Origin: Bidens hawaiensis
Lineage: Eukaryota > Streptophyta > Magnoliopsida > Asterales > Asteraceae
NCBI GenBank assembly: GCA_021521415.1
Contig: JAIQDT010000059.1
Span: 4,094,001 to 4,158,000 of the forward strand
DNA: 64,000 bases
Direction: 5' to 3'
The position numbers were made by a program, and so were the translations under genes. Under the pieces are notes generated by a model, which made no database searches, was not told the origin of the DNA, and saw only the letters and a list, made by a program, of their open reading frames with translations. This document shows positions 43,510-55,930 of the stretch, piece after piece; position 1 is the stretch's first letter, and every line of letters starts with the position of its first letter.

Positions 43510-46500
43510 TTGAGTGCTAGTTGTTCTGCTGTCTTACAGAGGAAGTTACCAGAGAAGATGTTCGTTCCAGGGAGTTTCACAATTCCCTGCATCTTGAGTG
43601 ATGATACGGTGATTCATGCGCTGGCGACCGCCAGTAGTAATCTCATGCCGTATTCCATGTATAGCAAGCTGGGTTTAGGCGAACTGAGGCCTACCAGGAT
43701 GAGTATCCAGCTTGCTGATCGTTCTGTGAAATACCCTCGAGGGGTGGTCGAGAACATGCTTGTTCGTGTCGACAAGTTCATCTTCCCGGTGGACTTTGTC
43801 ATTCTGGACATGAACAATGATGATAGTGTATCGCTTATCCTAGGCCGACCATTCCTTGCCACTGCACAGGTGTTGATCGATGTCTATGAGGGTAAGTTGA
43901 TTTTGAGAGTTGGGGATGAGAACATCACCTTTGACGTTCAACAGTCACTTAAACACCCCAAATCTGTTGATGACTCCTTGTATTTTATCGATACCATCAT
44001 GGAGCATGTTGGGGAGTTTTTCAGTAAGATCTATAGAGGATCTGCCTCCGACACTCAGATTCTCGAAAGGGAGATTCCGGAGGTTGAGATGGTTGCCATG
44101 ACCACTCAGTCAACGGAAGATGACACCGAGTCACACGCCCCTGAGTCTGAGGTGTCTGCTGGGATCGTACGAGACGATCCGATGGACCGACCTTCTGTCG
44201 AGATTCCTCCTTCCTTAGAGCTTAAGGATTTGCCCGCCCATCTGGAGTATGCGTTTTTGGATGAGGAAAGGAAGTTCCCGGTTATTATTGCATCTACTTT
44301 GACGGAGGTTGAGAGAGAGAGATTGTTGAGGGTGCTTCGAGAGCACAAGGAGGCCATTGCATGGAAGATTATCGAGATTAAGGGTATCAACCCTTAAATC
44401 TGCACTCATAAAATCCTCATGGAGGATAAGTTCAGATCTATCGTTCAGCCGCGGCGGCGGCTTAATCCTAAGATGCAGGAGGTCATGAAGAAGGAGATTA
44501 TCAAACTCCTTAATGCAGGGATCATCTTCCCCATTTCTGATAGTTCATGGGTTAGTCCAGTCCAAGTGGTTCCTAAAAAGGGTGGCATGACTGTTGTCAC
44601 CAATGAGAAGAACGATCTCATTCCCACTAGGACAGTGACTGGTTGGAGGGTCTGCATTGATTACCGCAGACTGAATGATGCCATAAGGAAAGACCACTTT
44701 CCATTACCTTCCGTTGATCAGATGTTGGAGCGTTTGGCAGGTCAGCAGTACTACTGCTTCTTGATTGGTTTCTCCGGGTACTTTCAGATTCCGATTGCTC
44801 CCGATGACCAGGAGAAAACCACATTTTCCTGCCCATACGGAACGTTTGCCAATAGACGTATGCCGTTCGGACTGTGTAATGCTCCAGCCACATTTCCGAG
44901 GTGCATATTGGCTATATTTCATGACATGATCAAGGACTCCATGGAGGTGTTCATGGATGATTTTTCTGTGTTTGGGAGCTCTTTTGATCAGTGTCTCTCC
45001 AACCTTGAGAGGATGTTGGCCTGGTGCGTTGACACCAACCTAGTCCTTAACTAGGAGATGTGTCACTTCATGGTACGCGAAGGCATTGTTTTGAGGCATC
45101 GTATTTCGAGTGCGAGGATAGAGTTCGACCGAGCGAAGGTTGAGACCATTTCTAATCTTCCCCCACCCACTTCTGTGAGATCCATCCGGAGTTTTCTGGG
45201 TCATGCTGGGTTCTATCGCCGGTTCATTAAAGATTTTTCTAAGATCCCGAGACCCATGACCAAACTTCTGGAGAACGATGCCCCATTTGTGTTTTCTGAG
45301 TAGTGTATCAAGGCGTTTGATCTTTTAAAAGACAAACTCGTTAACGCCCCGATCATGATTGCTCCCGACTGGTCGCTTCCTTTTGAGTTGATGTGTGATG
45401 CGAGCGACTTCGCAGTCGGAGCGGTTCTTGGACAGCGGAAGGATAAGCACTTCCATCCGATTTACTTTCCTAGCCGGACCTTGAATGGTGCACAGGAGAG
45501 TTACACCACCACCGAGAAAGAGCTTTTAGCTGTGGTGTTTGTGTTCAATAAATTCAGGTCCTATCTAGTTCTGTCTAAGACGATTGTGTACACGGATCAT
45601 TATGCCATTCATTATCTCTTTAGAAAATAGGATGCTAAGCCGCGTCTTATCCGATGGATCATGTTGCTTCAAGAGTTTGATATTGAAATCCGCGATAAAA
45701 AGGGGGCCGAGAATGTGGCGGCCTATCATCTTTCGCGTCTTGAGGGAGCTGAGTTAGGAGAGCCAAGGGTCAGGATTAATGATCACTTTCCGACAGAGAG
45801 TCTCATGTTTGTTTCAGCTTAGGATGAGGGTTTTCCATGGTTCGCTGACTTCGCGAACTATCTTGCAGACGGGCACTACCCTAAGATGTCATACCAGCAA
45901 AAGAAAAAATTCTTTGCTGATGTTAAGTTTTACCTGTGGGACGACCCGTATCTCTTTTGTATAGGTGCTGACCAGTTGATCAGGAGGTGTGTTGATGTTA
46001 AGGAGGGATGGCAAATTCTGAGCCATTGTCATGTTGGACCTACAGGAGGTCACCACGGTGCGAGTTTGACGGCGAAAAAGGTTTTTGATTGTGGTTTTTA
46101 TTGGCCATCGATTTTTAAGGATGCTCACGCGTTTGTTAGGAGTTGTGATCGTTGCCAGCGGGTCAGCAACATCTCGTCGCGAAATAAAATGCCCCAAAAT
46201 GTTGTTCAGGTTTGTGAGGTTTTCAATGTGTGGGGCATTGATTTCATGGGACAGTTTCCATCTACGCATTGAAATAAGTACATACTTGTAGCAGTTGACT
46301 ATGTTTCGAAGGGGGTTAAGGCCAAGGCCTTACCCATAAATGATGCCCGAGTTGTAGTCCGTTTTCTCAAGAGTCTCTTTGCTCGTTTTGGTGTCCCGAA
46401 GGCGTTGATTAGTGATAGAGGTACTCACTTCTGCAATGCGCAGATGGAGAAGGCGTTGCGACGCTATGGGGTCACCCATCGGCTTGCAACCGCCTACCAC

Positions 46501-47122
46501 CCTCAGACTACTGGGTAGGTAGAAGTAAGTAATTGGGGGATCAAACGTATTCTTGAGAAAACGGTTGGTTCAAATCGTCGGGATTAGTCCGACAAGTTAG
46601 ATGATGCGTTGTGGGCCTTCCGTACATCCTACAAAACTCCGACCGGTTCCACACCGTTTCGGATGATTTATGGGAAGGCCTGCCACGCCTGTTGAGTTAG
46701 AGCACTGTGCTTCGTGGGCCCTACAGAGGGTCAATTTTGATATCTCTGCCGGTGAGAGCACTCGTTTCCACCAATTGCACGAGTTAGAGGAGCTGAGAGA
46801 TCACTCGTACACGAAGTCATTTAGGTACAAGGAGCAGACGAAGGAGCTGCATGACAGAAAGTTGAAGGGGAACAAGCAGTTCAAGTGTGGGGATTTGGTC
46901 TTATTGTATAATTCCTAGTTGAGGTTATTCCCGGGAAAGTTGAAATCCCGATGGTCAGGACAGTTCACGGTCACTAAGGTCTTCCCGTATGGTACTATTG
47001 AGATAGAGGATAAAAGCGGGAAGTTTAAGGTGAACAGTCATAGACTGAAGCACTACATTGGCGAGCCGATGGCTGATCAGACGGTCGACGTATTCTACCT
47101 TGACTCGCTCTCAGAGACGTAG
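43510..47122 (+). pseudogene. pol: Pol of the nested Athila-like element (broken)
   Basis: Order: protease region (43570-43930), RT with C-I-D-Y-R-R-L-N and FMDD (44950-44961), RNase H (L-M-C-D-A-S-D at about 45388), H2C2 and integrase (H-P-Q-T-T-G near 46498), and a C-terminal tail ending Y-L-D-S-L-S-E-T at 47122. The protease has lost its catalytic aspartate stretch: where it should lie the sequence reads H-A-L-A-T-A-S-S-N-L-M-P. In-frame stops include about 44395, 45053, 45301, 45628, 45820, 46270, 46516 and 46585, plus a frameshift near 46675. Gypsy order; inactive. Confidence 0.9.
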
Positions 47123-47809
47123 ACGTGATGGATGCATCACTCGGGAGACTGCCCAAGTTGTAGAGTTTGTATTTCTTTTATTTGTTTGTGCTATCTGTTT
47201 TACATGTTTTTGTCTATTTCAAGATGTTCCAAAATGAAACCGCTCGTACTCAATCTCCATTCGAGTCGGTCGATTTGAGGAGTGTTCTATTATTAACATG
47301 AAAAAAAAATTATAAAAACCAAAAACACAAAAATACGTTTATTTCTTTATGTTTTTGTTTTCTATTGTACGCCGCTACATGCGAGCGATATTGAGTTTTG
47401 TAGGTTATATTATGTGCATGGTAGCTACAAAGGCATTTTGGAACTGGTTCTCCCAATGGTTGCGACCGCGAATGAAATGCTATACGGTCGTTTGGTTACT
47501 ACTCAGCTGTTGAAGATTCTGCACACAAACCAGGGGAGTAACCCGTTCTTTGTTTTAGTCTTGTATACTATATTTTTATTTTCTGTTCTATGTTTTTTTA
47601 TTTTATTTCTTTTCCTTGTTCTCATCGAGGACGATTTCGTTCTAAGTGTGGGGATGGGGTTTATTTTACTTAGTTGTAGAAAATTTTTGAAAAAAAAAAG
47701 AGAGAGAAAAAATTGAAAAAATTGTCTCTTGAAACTTGTTTTCTCTATGTTAAACAGGAAATGATATTATTACCGAGTAGTGTTTGTTTCATAACTTCTT
47801 GGTGTTTTT

Positions 47810-47845
<36 letters not shown>

Positions 47846-48800
47846 AATAAGAATAGTGCCCATTAGACCCGTACGTAATGTATGGAAACCGAACAGTTTA
47901 GACTCAGTAATCGATGTGCTGGTAGGCTCAGCCTCCAAGAATGAAAGGACGGTTTGGTTGTTAACCTAATTGAACCTTTTAAATGGCCTGACTTTAGTGG
48001 GAAACATCTTAGGGTTTTGTTTGTTTAACTAAACCCGTAACAGGACTGGAATGAAAAGCCGACTCATACACAAGCCTCGAGTCATATGATCACCTTTATA
48101 TAAAAACCTAATTTTTGTATACGTACTTATATGTATAATCTTATGTATACGTATCTATTCCTGCAAATAGCATAAGACAGTTTTGCTCAGCCCTTTGTTG
48201 CACGGTGGCGCAGACCTGAGCCTTGATGCAGTCTGTAATATCGTCCAACATGGTGAATTTTTTCAAAAAAAAAAAAGAAAAAAAATGCAAAAAGCCAAAA
48301 GGCAATGCAAAAAGCCAAAAGGCAGAAAAAAAATTTCAAAACCAGCATGAAGGAAACTACTGTCGGTCGATCAAGGACCAAGCTAGAGTTTATAGGTTGT
48401 ATATGAGTCAAAAATGTTTTGATCATGTGGCAATAGGTTTAAGTCAAATTTGGGGTCATTCGGCTCGGTAAAACCATAATGGAACGTGGTGAAGTGGCGG
48501 CAGGGCTTTTAAATGTGGGTCCCGCTTAGTCATACAAACTAATGAAATTGTCATGCCTTATTTGCCTCGGTAAGTATTAGGAGCATGGGTTTAAGTGGAT
48601 AGCAATACCGACAATCGACCTGATCTAGCTTATTAGGTGAAAGTTGGAAGAAATATTTGGGTAACGGGTCACTTGTTCTAATACTTTAAAAAAAATATAT
48701 AATAATAATAAATAAAACCAAAAGTGGTCGGTTAAACCCGGTTATGATCCTGTGTAGTATTCTTTTTCAGGGACGAAAAAGTCTTAAGTGTGGGGATATT
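47123..48800 (+). other. 3' untranslated region of the nested Athila-like element
   Basis: No gene. Contains AAGTGTGGGGA at about 47646-47656 and again at 48786-48796 (the tract before the 3' LTR), a TA microsatellite at 47811-47841, and a 20-bp direct duplication ATGCAAAAAGCCAAAAGGCA near 48285-48325. Confidence 0.7.
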
Positions 48801-50480
48801 TGATGTGTTGTAAAAGACACTTATTTTCCGCACCTTTTATCTATGTTATTATATTATATTTTATGTATTTTAACTTGTTTTAATTAGGTTTTACATAGTT
48901 TTCTTTATCTTATAGGTTTCGGGTTAAAGGAAGAAAAACTGAGCTTCGTGAGCAGTTTAAAGGCCTTGGATGCATACGATGTCAAGTAAAATCACAAGCC
49001 CGGCCTATATTCATCTTGGAAAAGCCCAAGTCTTACTTTATATTATAATATACAAAAAGTAAAAAAACCCTAACACAGCAGACCTTACCTTGTCCGATCG
49101 CTACTGCAGCAGCCAAGGAGAAGGAGAGAAAATCTTTTTTCGGCTAGGGTTTGTGTCTTGTGGAGGCTAGGGAAGGAAGAAGAGGCAAGAAAAAAGTTTC
49201 GGGATCATTCACCATCAGTTTTCACGGCCAAGAAGCAGCCCATATTCATCACATATCCTTTCTTTCATAACATTGTTCATTAAACTTTGATTTTCTTGTT
49301 CAATTGTTGATTTGTTTTGCGATTGACTTGTTATTGATTATCGTTGATCATTAATTGATAGTTAAGATGATTGAAATGGTTTATATGATGTGTTTATTGA
49401 GTATTCACGGCTGTCCAAAAATGATTAGAGCCTAATCTTGTCGGTTCTACCTAGGAATGATGATTATTGTTAGTGTTTGATGAGTTTATTGGATTGTTTG
49501 ATTGATAGATGTTAATTGTTATTGTAAAGTTTGGTTTAGACATAAAATAGGTAGTGTTTATTGGCTGGAAATTTGGTTAATTCATTGCTTAAACCCCTTG
49601 CATTGGTTAATTAGTTTCGTATTGATTGATCGGTGCTTGTTTGATTCTAGACTTTGTGTTTAGGGATTGTTTGCGGTAGGTACAACTGTAGGGTTTTGTT
49701 GCGTGATTATTTGGTTAAAGTACAGCGGTTAGGCACCTTCTTAGAGACCGAGAGGTGATAAGAAGTAGGGTCGTCTCATTGCCTTTGCATGCTAGAATTA
49801 GAATTGCGCAAGAGCGAGTTTGTTTCTTGTCCGGTTTAGGTGTTTTGAGCGACTAGTTGATCTATTTGGTTTAAGTTGAATCGTTCCTCTATCCTTAGTT
49901 GTGTAGTATTCATTACCATTAGGGTCGAGTGTTGGTGAGACCGAGAGGTGAGTCAACATTAGAACGCGTTAACAATTGTTTCTCGGTTTGGTTGTTTTAG
50001 TCGATTTTGAGTAGTTAAGGCTTGTTGAGTGAGACCGAGAGGTAATCCAGTGAGCCCGAGCGATCCTTAGTCGTGTCATCTTTAGGAACCGGTGTCTTGA
50101 TATCATCCAATCCATTTGCTTGTTAGACCTACAATTTGATTCAAACCTAGGTAAACGTTTTTCTCCATCCGAAGTTAACACAGTTAGTTCCCCGTTAAGT
50201 TTTCTATTTTTGGTAACTTTTGCCAGTCAGTCCAGTTAGTTCAGTTAAGTCATTAAAAGTCAAAATCACTTAAATATTATTCTTGGGTAGGTCTTGTCTA
50301 GGGTTAGTGATCTTTAGCGTTTATACGTGTCCTCGTGTTCGATACTCGGACTTCCTAGGTCTATACTACTTGCGACCGGTACCCTTGCCGGTTGTGTGTG
50401 GTTTAGGATTTTCATTTTATATTTAAAGCTTAGTTGTGAGTGTCATTCATTGTTATAGGCATATCATCCAACACATATCA
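48801..50480 (+). repeat. 3' LTR of the nested Athila-like element (1,680 bp)
   Basis: Second copy of 39815-41504 with scattered substitutions and small indels; ends ACACATATCA followed by the target duplication ATCAC. Confidence 0.93.
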
Positions 50481-50708
50481 ATCACTAACTCATTGTCTTG
50501 CACTGTGGTCTTTATACTCAGTCCATCCTCCCGTGCATTCTTCTACATTCTTCTCATAAGGATCAGCGTGATGAGAAATCGCCTTATAGATACGTGACCT
50601 CTTGAGAAAAGGCATCATAACAACGAAATCCTTCGACTTTTTATCTGCCTCATTTAAATAAGCACAGATGTTGTGCTTTGGATCTGTGTTCGTCGATCCT
50701 TTCACCAT
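50481..50708 (-). pseudogene. Third ORF of SIRE-2, N-terminal part
   Basis: ATG at 50708 (minus) opens M-V-K-G-S-T-N-T-D-P-K-H-N, then F-L-K-R-S-R-I-Y-K-A-I, matching F-L-L-R-S-R-I-Y-H-A-I in SIRE-1. It is cut at 50481 by the nested gypsy element and resumes at 39814. The ATG is chosen because the splice-acceptor-like TTGCTTTCAG touches it. Confidence 0.7.
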
Positions 50709-51458
50709 CTGAAAGCAAAATCACAAAAATAAAAGATATCTGTTAGAAAATGATCAACATCTAAGAAATTGTTGATTTTGGTTCATTCTGTCCGTATAAA
50801 TTGGCTAGGAAGAATAAGTTTTCTTTTGGTGTATAAGTATATTACCAACGTATAAGTTGAGAGAACGGATAAGTTTAAATCCACGTATATGTTCTATCAA
50901 CATGTAAGTTTTATTGGACGCATAAGTTTGTATATGTCATACTTCAACATGTAAGCTTATTATCCAACTTATAAGATATAAGTCCACGTATAAGTTGATC
51001 AGCGTGTATGTATACTTCAACGTGTATGTTTCTTTTGAACTTATACACCGTGTATGTTTCAGAATTATGTGATGCATAAGTCTAAACTTACACGGCATGT
51101 AAGTTACACGCTTCCAGATAACAATCAATATTGTCAAATTTATCTGATATGCCCAAAATTATTCATGAAACCTCCACTATACACGCCAATAAACTTATTT
51201 GTATCTTCAATTTTGAATTTTAACCATTAAGAATGACAGCTTTATCAATTTTAGGTTTAGGGTTTTTTAAATATCATATCTGTAATGATTAAACTTTTAA
51301 AGCCCAATTAAAACTTATAATCATGTTCGTTTTGGTTTGTTTAGGTATTATCAACAACTCAATCCAACAAGCCCTTTATTTTGATTGTCTTATTGAATTT
51401 GGTATGTACAAGGTTCCTGAATCATCATCCAAATAAACATATTAGCATCACAAATTAC
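50709..51458 (-). other. Putative leader intron before the SIRE-2 third ORF
   Basis: Donor-like TTGAAG|GTAATTTG at 51458 and acceptor-like TTTTGCTTTCAG ending at 50709 on the minus strand. The 750-base interval holds degenerate CGTATAAGTT-type words (50830-51110), as the SIRE-1 intron holds GCGAAGTT words. Confidence 0.45.
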
Positions 51459-51604
51459 CTTCAACAACTAGCATGGTGTGAAAATCACCAAAATAGTTAA
51501 AATTTAGGCAGCACAATGGGATAAAATTGACCAAATGGAGAGAGAGAATATCAATGAATATCTTTGAGAACGTAGGTGAAATGAAAAAGATATGCACCAT
51601 GTAT

Positions 51605-51695
51605 GAATATATATACAGGAACATATGCGGCATATAAGTTTTGAACTTATACGGCGCATAACTTATGCACCACATAAGTTAAAAACTTACGCGTT
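51605..51695 (-). promoter_or_regulatory. Putative internal promoter of the SIRE-2 third ORF
   Basis: Palindromes TATAAGTT-ttg-AACTTATA and GCATAA-c-TTATGC (51630-51670) and AAGTT-aaa-AACTT (51675-51690) precede, on the minus strand, the TATA-like TGTATATATATTC (51605-51617). The GCATAA/TTATGC motif also marks the SIRE-2 LTR (36601-36670). A leader of about 120 bases would follow to the donor at 51458. Confidence 0.45.
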
Positions 51696-51919
51696 GAATA
51701 GGCGCAATTTCAACAATTTTGAAAATCTACGATTCACGCCAATGCGTTCAATCAAGTCCAAATGATTGACCTTCACTAAACCATTAATAACTTTTGCTCA
51801 ATTTTCTGAAAATACACTGTATAACAAGTCCAAGTTAATGACCTTGTGTATAGTAGTTAAATGTTTGGGCTTTTCCACAAATGATATGATTTTGAACCAA
51901 ATGCACAGTTCATCATTCT

Positions 51920-52473
51920 TGTCACACCCCAACCTAAGACGGAAATGCCGGGGCATGATCCGATTGCTCACAGCTCGAAGATACTATCATGAATATAAAT
52001 GACAAGATCTAATTAATTATTTTATTCAAAGAATACAAACAATATTCTCATACAACAAAACAATTCAAGTAAATAAGGTATAATAAGTTTAAGTCCATGT
52101 TTGTCTTCGTTAACCCTAAGGTCTTTCTAAATGTCCATAATTCAACTTCAAACAACCTGCATATGCGTAGAAAACAGAGTTTGTAAACATAAAGTTGAGT
52201 GAGAATATCACCAGTTTTGCATGTCAATATAAATAAGCATAACGTGATAAAAGCGGTAAATGTAATCAAACCATAAACAAGTATGTAGACCGTTGCCAAG
52301 CGAATCGGGCGTTGGTCAACAGCATGAGCACCCAATACATGGGAATACGTTGGACCCCTCCAAATATACGAATGAATTAATATTAACACAATATACGAAT
52401 GAATGAATATTTACACAAGTAAGCATTTAACACGTATATTTGATTAAGTCACTCACAATTACATGTATGCATT

Positions 52474-52511
<38 letters not shown>

Positions 52512-53799
52512 TGAAATACGAATAGGTATGCATATGTCCTTAAAACTTTTAGAAAAGTTGGTAAAATAGGGGAATGATAAACTCACCTTAGATTAACGAC
52601 AAACGAATATAAACACGATTAAGCGAGTTAATGAATAAGCGAGTCGTCCACTACATGTCAAATGATATAAACAATTCAGAATATGAGACTTTAGGATATG
52701 ATAATATAAATAAAAATGAACCCGTTGCCGCTGGAATCAATCTAAACAGACGTTTAGAATTCAAGTTATGTTTGTTTTAAAATTTAAGCAAGCTGGTACT
52801 GACCAGAATCCGAACAACGAGTCGGAATTCAGGTTTTGTCAGTAGCATTAAAATTTTTTTACGAGAATAAAAGTCTTCTGGACCGAACGTTGAATCCGAC
52901 CAGAAGTATGAGAAAACGTTAAGTCAAACTTGTTGACTGATTTGCCCTTTAACGAGTTTTAAACGATTTGACCAGTCAGCACCCTTCAACCACCAAAATT
53001 GATTGAAGGTTATTGACTAAGGAATATATATTAACGATTCCTATGTTTACAACTTACCTAGAAAGTGAAAGAATCAACATATACGATGAGTCAAAGATCC
53101 ATACGCATGCAAAGTCAAACGAACAAGCTTGTGTTTTCAACGAATAAGCAAAAACCGAAGGGTTTTGTGATGAACAGAGGTAGGTGACAGCTGGGATTAG
53201 TGAGTTACGGTATGAGGAAGTTTGTGACAGGAGAATTATGATGTGTTTATATAGAAATTACAAAAAACGAACCATATTTAGTATATTTACTCATTTAGGA
53301 AACCGAATCAAGTTTTAATGATCAAATCAACCTAATATGCAGACATAATTCAATCTTGTGGAAGGGTAATATATGTGGACAAGTATGTAAGTTATATTAG
53401 TTTTCTTGGAGCTTAAAACACTTGATTTGGTCCAAAAATAAACGATTTCGAGCCAAAAGCGAACTAGGAAAGAAAATCGGCTACACGATCTGTGCAGGTT
53501 GCCCATAGCGCCGCACAGTGGGCCTAGGCCACCTTATCACATGGTGCTCCATCCAAAATGAGAGGAATTTTATTTTTGACGCTTTTAGTCCTTGTAGTTT
53601 GAGAATTGGATAAATAATTAATCTTTTATGCATTAATTAATAATTGAACTTCATTTAAATTATGAAGGGCCTAAAAGTGAACATATGGAAACTTAAATAC
53701 TTATAAACATTTGGTTTTCAATAATAATAAGGATCTTAAAATTTTTCGGGTCGGGTTAAACGTACACGAATACGGGTTTGGAAAATTCGAAATGTTACA
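51920..53799 (-). mobile_element. Solo LTR A, Tekay-like gypsy (1,880 bp)
   Basis: Ends TGTCACACCCCAACC...AAATGTTACA with a perfect 5-bp target duplication ATTCT (51915-51919, 53800-53804). On the minus strand it starts TGTAACATTTC and ends GGGGTGTGACA, like the chromovirus LTR (TGTAACG...GGGGTGTTACA), giving the orientation. No internal region, so it formed by LTR recombination. Contains a TA microsatellite near 52480-52507. Confidence 0.9.
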
Positions 53800-53804
53800 A
53801 TTCT

Positions 53805-54081
53805 CGATAAAACTTTACCTAAGAGATAGTCTCCCTTACATCAAGAGTTGAAAATAATCCAGAAAGAAAATCTTTTTGTTTTTAAAGATAAAGCAATAAA
53901 CGACTGAAAAATGAAATGAACTTCAAGCTATTTACAAACATGTAAGCAATTATATGTTTTAATGAGTTTGAGCAGGGAATCATATTAACCAAATTCTCCT
54001 TCCATCACAGTTTTAGTTTCAGCTTTATTATGACTGGTGTTAAGACAGTCATTGGTATTGTTATCCACCTAAACCTTCCAA
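53805..54081 (-). other. SIRE-2 spacer between solo LTRs A and B
   Basis: Short AT-rich non-coding piece of the pol-to-third-ORF region of SIRE-2. Confidence 0.5.
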
Positions 54082-54086
54082 CAAAT

Positions 54087-55925
54087 TGTCACACCCCAAC
54101 CTAAGGGGGAAATGCCGGGGCGTGATTCGATTGCTCGCAGCTCAAAGATACTCTCATGAATATAAGTGACAATATCTAATTAATTATTTTATTCAAAGTA
54201 TAAACACATTATTTAATTACAACAAACAATTTAAATTCATGAATATAAGCTCAAATAATGATTATCTTGATTATATCCTAAGGTCTTGTCTACGTGTCCA
54301 AACTTCAATCTTCAATACAAGCAACCTGCATATGCGTTAAAAACAGATTTTGACAACATAAAGTTGAGTGAGAATATCACCAGTTTTGCATGTCAATATA
54401 AATAAGCATTACGTGATAAAAGCGGTGAATATAATCAAACCATAAACAAGTATGCAGACCATTGCTAAGCGAATCGGGCGTTGATCAATAGCATGAGCAC
54501 CCAATACTTGGGAATACGATGGACCCCTCCGAATATACGAATGAATGAATATTAACACAAGTAAGCATGTAACACGTATATTTGATTAAGTCACTCACAA
54601 TTACACGTATGCATTTGTTTGATATATATATATAGTATGTAATACGGATAGGTACGCATATATCCCCAAAACGTTTAGAAAAGTTGGTAAAATAGGGGAA
54701 TGATAAACTCACCTTAGATTAAAGACAAACGAATATAAATACGAATAAGCAAGCTAACGAATAAGCGAGTCGTCCACTACATGTCAAATGATATAAAAAA
54801 TTCAGAATCTGAGACTTTAGGATATGGTAATATAAATAAAAACAAACTTTTTGCCGCTAGAATCAATCCAAACGGACATTTAGAATTTAAGTTATGCTTG
54901 TCTTAAGATTTAAGCGAGCTGGTACTGACCAGAATCCAAACGGCGAGTCGGAAGTTGGGTTTTGGTTAGTAGCCTTAAAATTACATTGTGAGAATAAAAG
55001 TCTTCTGGGCCGAACGTTGAATCCGACCAGAAGTATGAGAAAATGGATAGTCAAACTTGTTGACTAGTTTGCCCTTTAACGAGTTTTAGACGAATTGACT
55101 AGTCAACACCCTTCAACCACCTAAATTAATTAAAGGTTATTGACTAGGGAATGTATATGAATGATTTTACAATTTACAACTTACCCGAAAAGTGAAAGAA
55201 TCAAGAGATATGACTAGTCAATGATCCACACGTATGCAAAGCCAAACTTTTAAGAGTATGTCTTCGACCAAATAAGCAAAAACCGAGATGATTAATGATT
55301 AAGAGAGGGTAGGACGGCTGGAGAAGGTATATTAAGGTATGAGGAAGTTTTGTGGCAGAGATTATGAGGCTTGATTATATAAGAATAGCAAAAACGAACT
55401 ATTTATGGACTTTTTACTCGTTTAAGTAACAAGATACGGTTTTAATGAGAATATCTATGAAATAAACCAGAAGATTCACCCTTGATTAGTAATCTAAGGG
55501 TATGGACTTGTATTTTAGTTAATATCCTTTTCTTAGACCTTAATTCACTAGATTTATGCCTAAAATAAGTGATTCGGATGCTAAAAACGAACTAGGAAAG
55601 AAAATAAGTTAAACGATCTGTGCAGACACCCCAAGGCGCCACGTAGTGGGGGAAGACCATCCCATCATGTGGTTCTCCAGCCAAATAGGAGGAAATTTGA
55701 TTTTTGACACTTTTAGTCCTTGTAGTTTGAGAATTAGATAAATAATGTATCTTTTATGCATAAATTAAGAATTGAACATCATTTAAAGTTTGAAGGGCCT
55801 AAAGTGAATATAAGAACCTTAAAGTCTTATAAATATTTGATTTTTAATTTATAATAAAATCCCAAAATATTCCGAGTTGGGTTAAACGCGAACGAATACA
55901 GGTTTAGAAAATCCAAAATGTTACA
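54087..55925 (-). mobile_element. Solo LTR B, same family as A (1,839 bp)
   Basis: Ends TGTCACACCCCAACC...AAATGTTACA, target duplication CAAAT (54082-54086, 55926-55930). Closely similar to A along its whole length (for example AGTTGAGTGAGAATATCACC in both) but with many differences, so it is an independent insertion. Confidence 0.9.
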
Positions 55926-55930
55926 CAAAT

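Larger units (their letters stand above)
39815..50480 (+). mobile_element. Athila-like gypsy retrotransposon, 10,666 bp, nested in the SIRE-2 third ORF
   Basis: LTRs 39815-41504 and 48801-50480 (TGATGTGTTGTAAAA...ACAtATCA), target duplication ATCAC at 39810-39814 and 50481-50485, tRNA-Asp primer site, gag, pol and an AAGTGTGGGGA tract before the 3' LTR. LTRs differ more than those of the chromovirus, and gag-pol has over ten stops, so it is older and dead. Unlike the minus-strand Athila-like element it has no third ORF. Confidence 0.95.
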
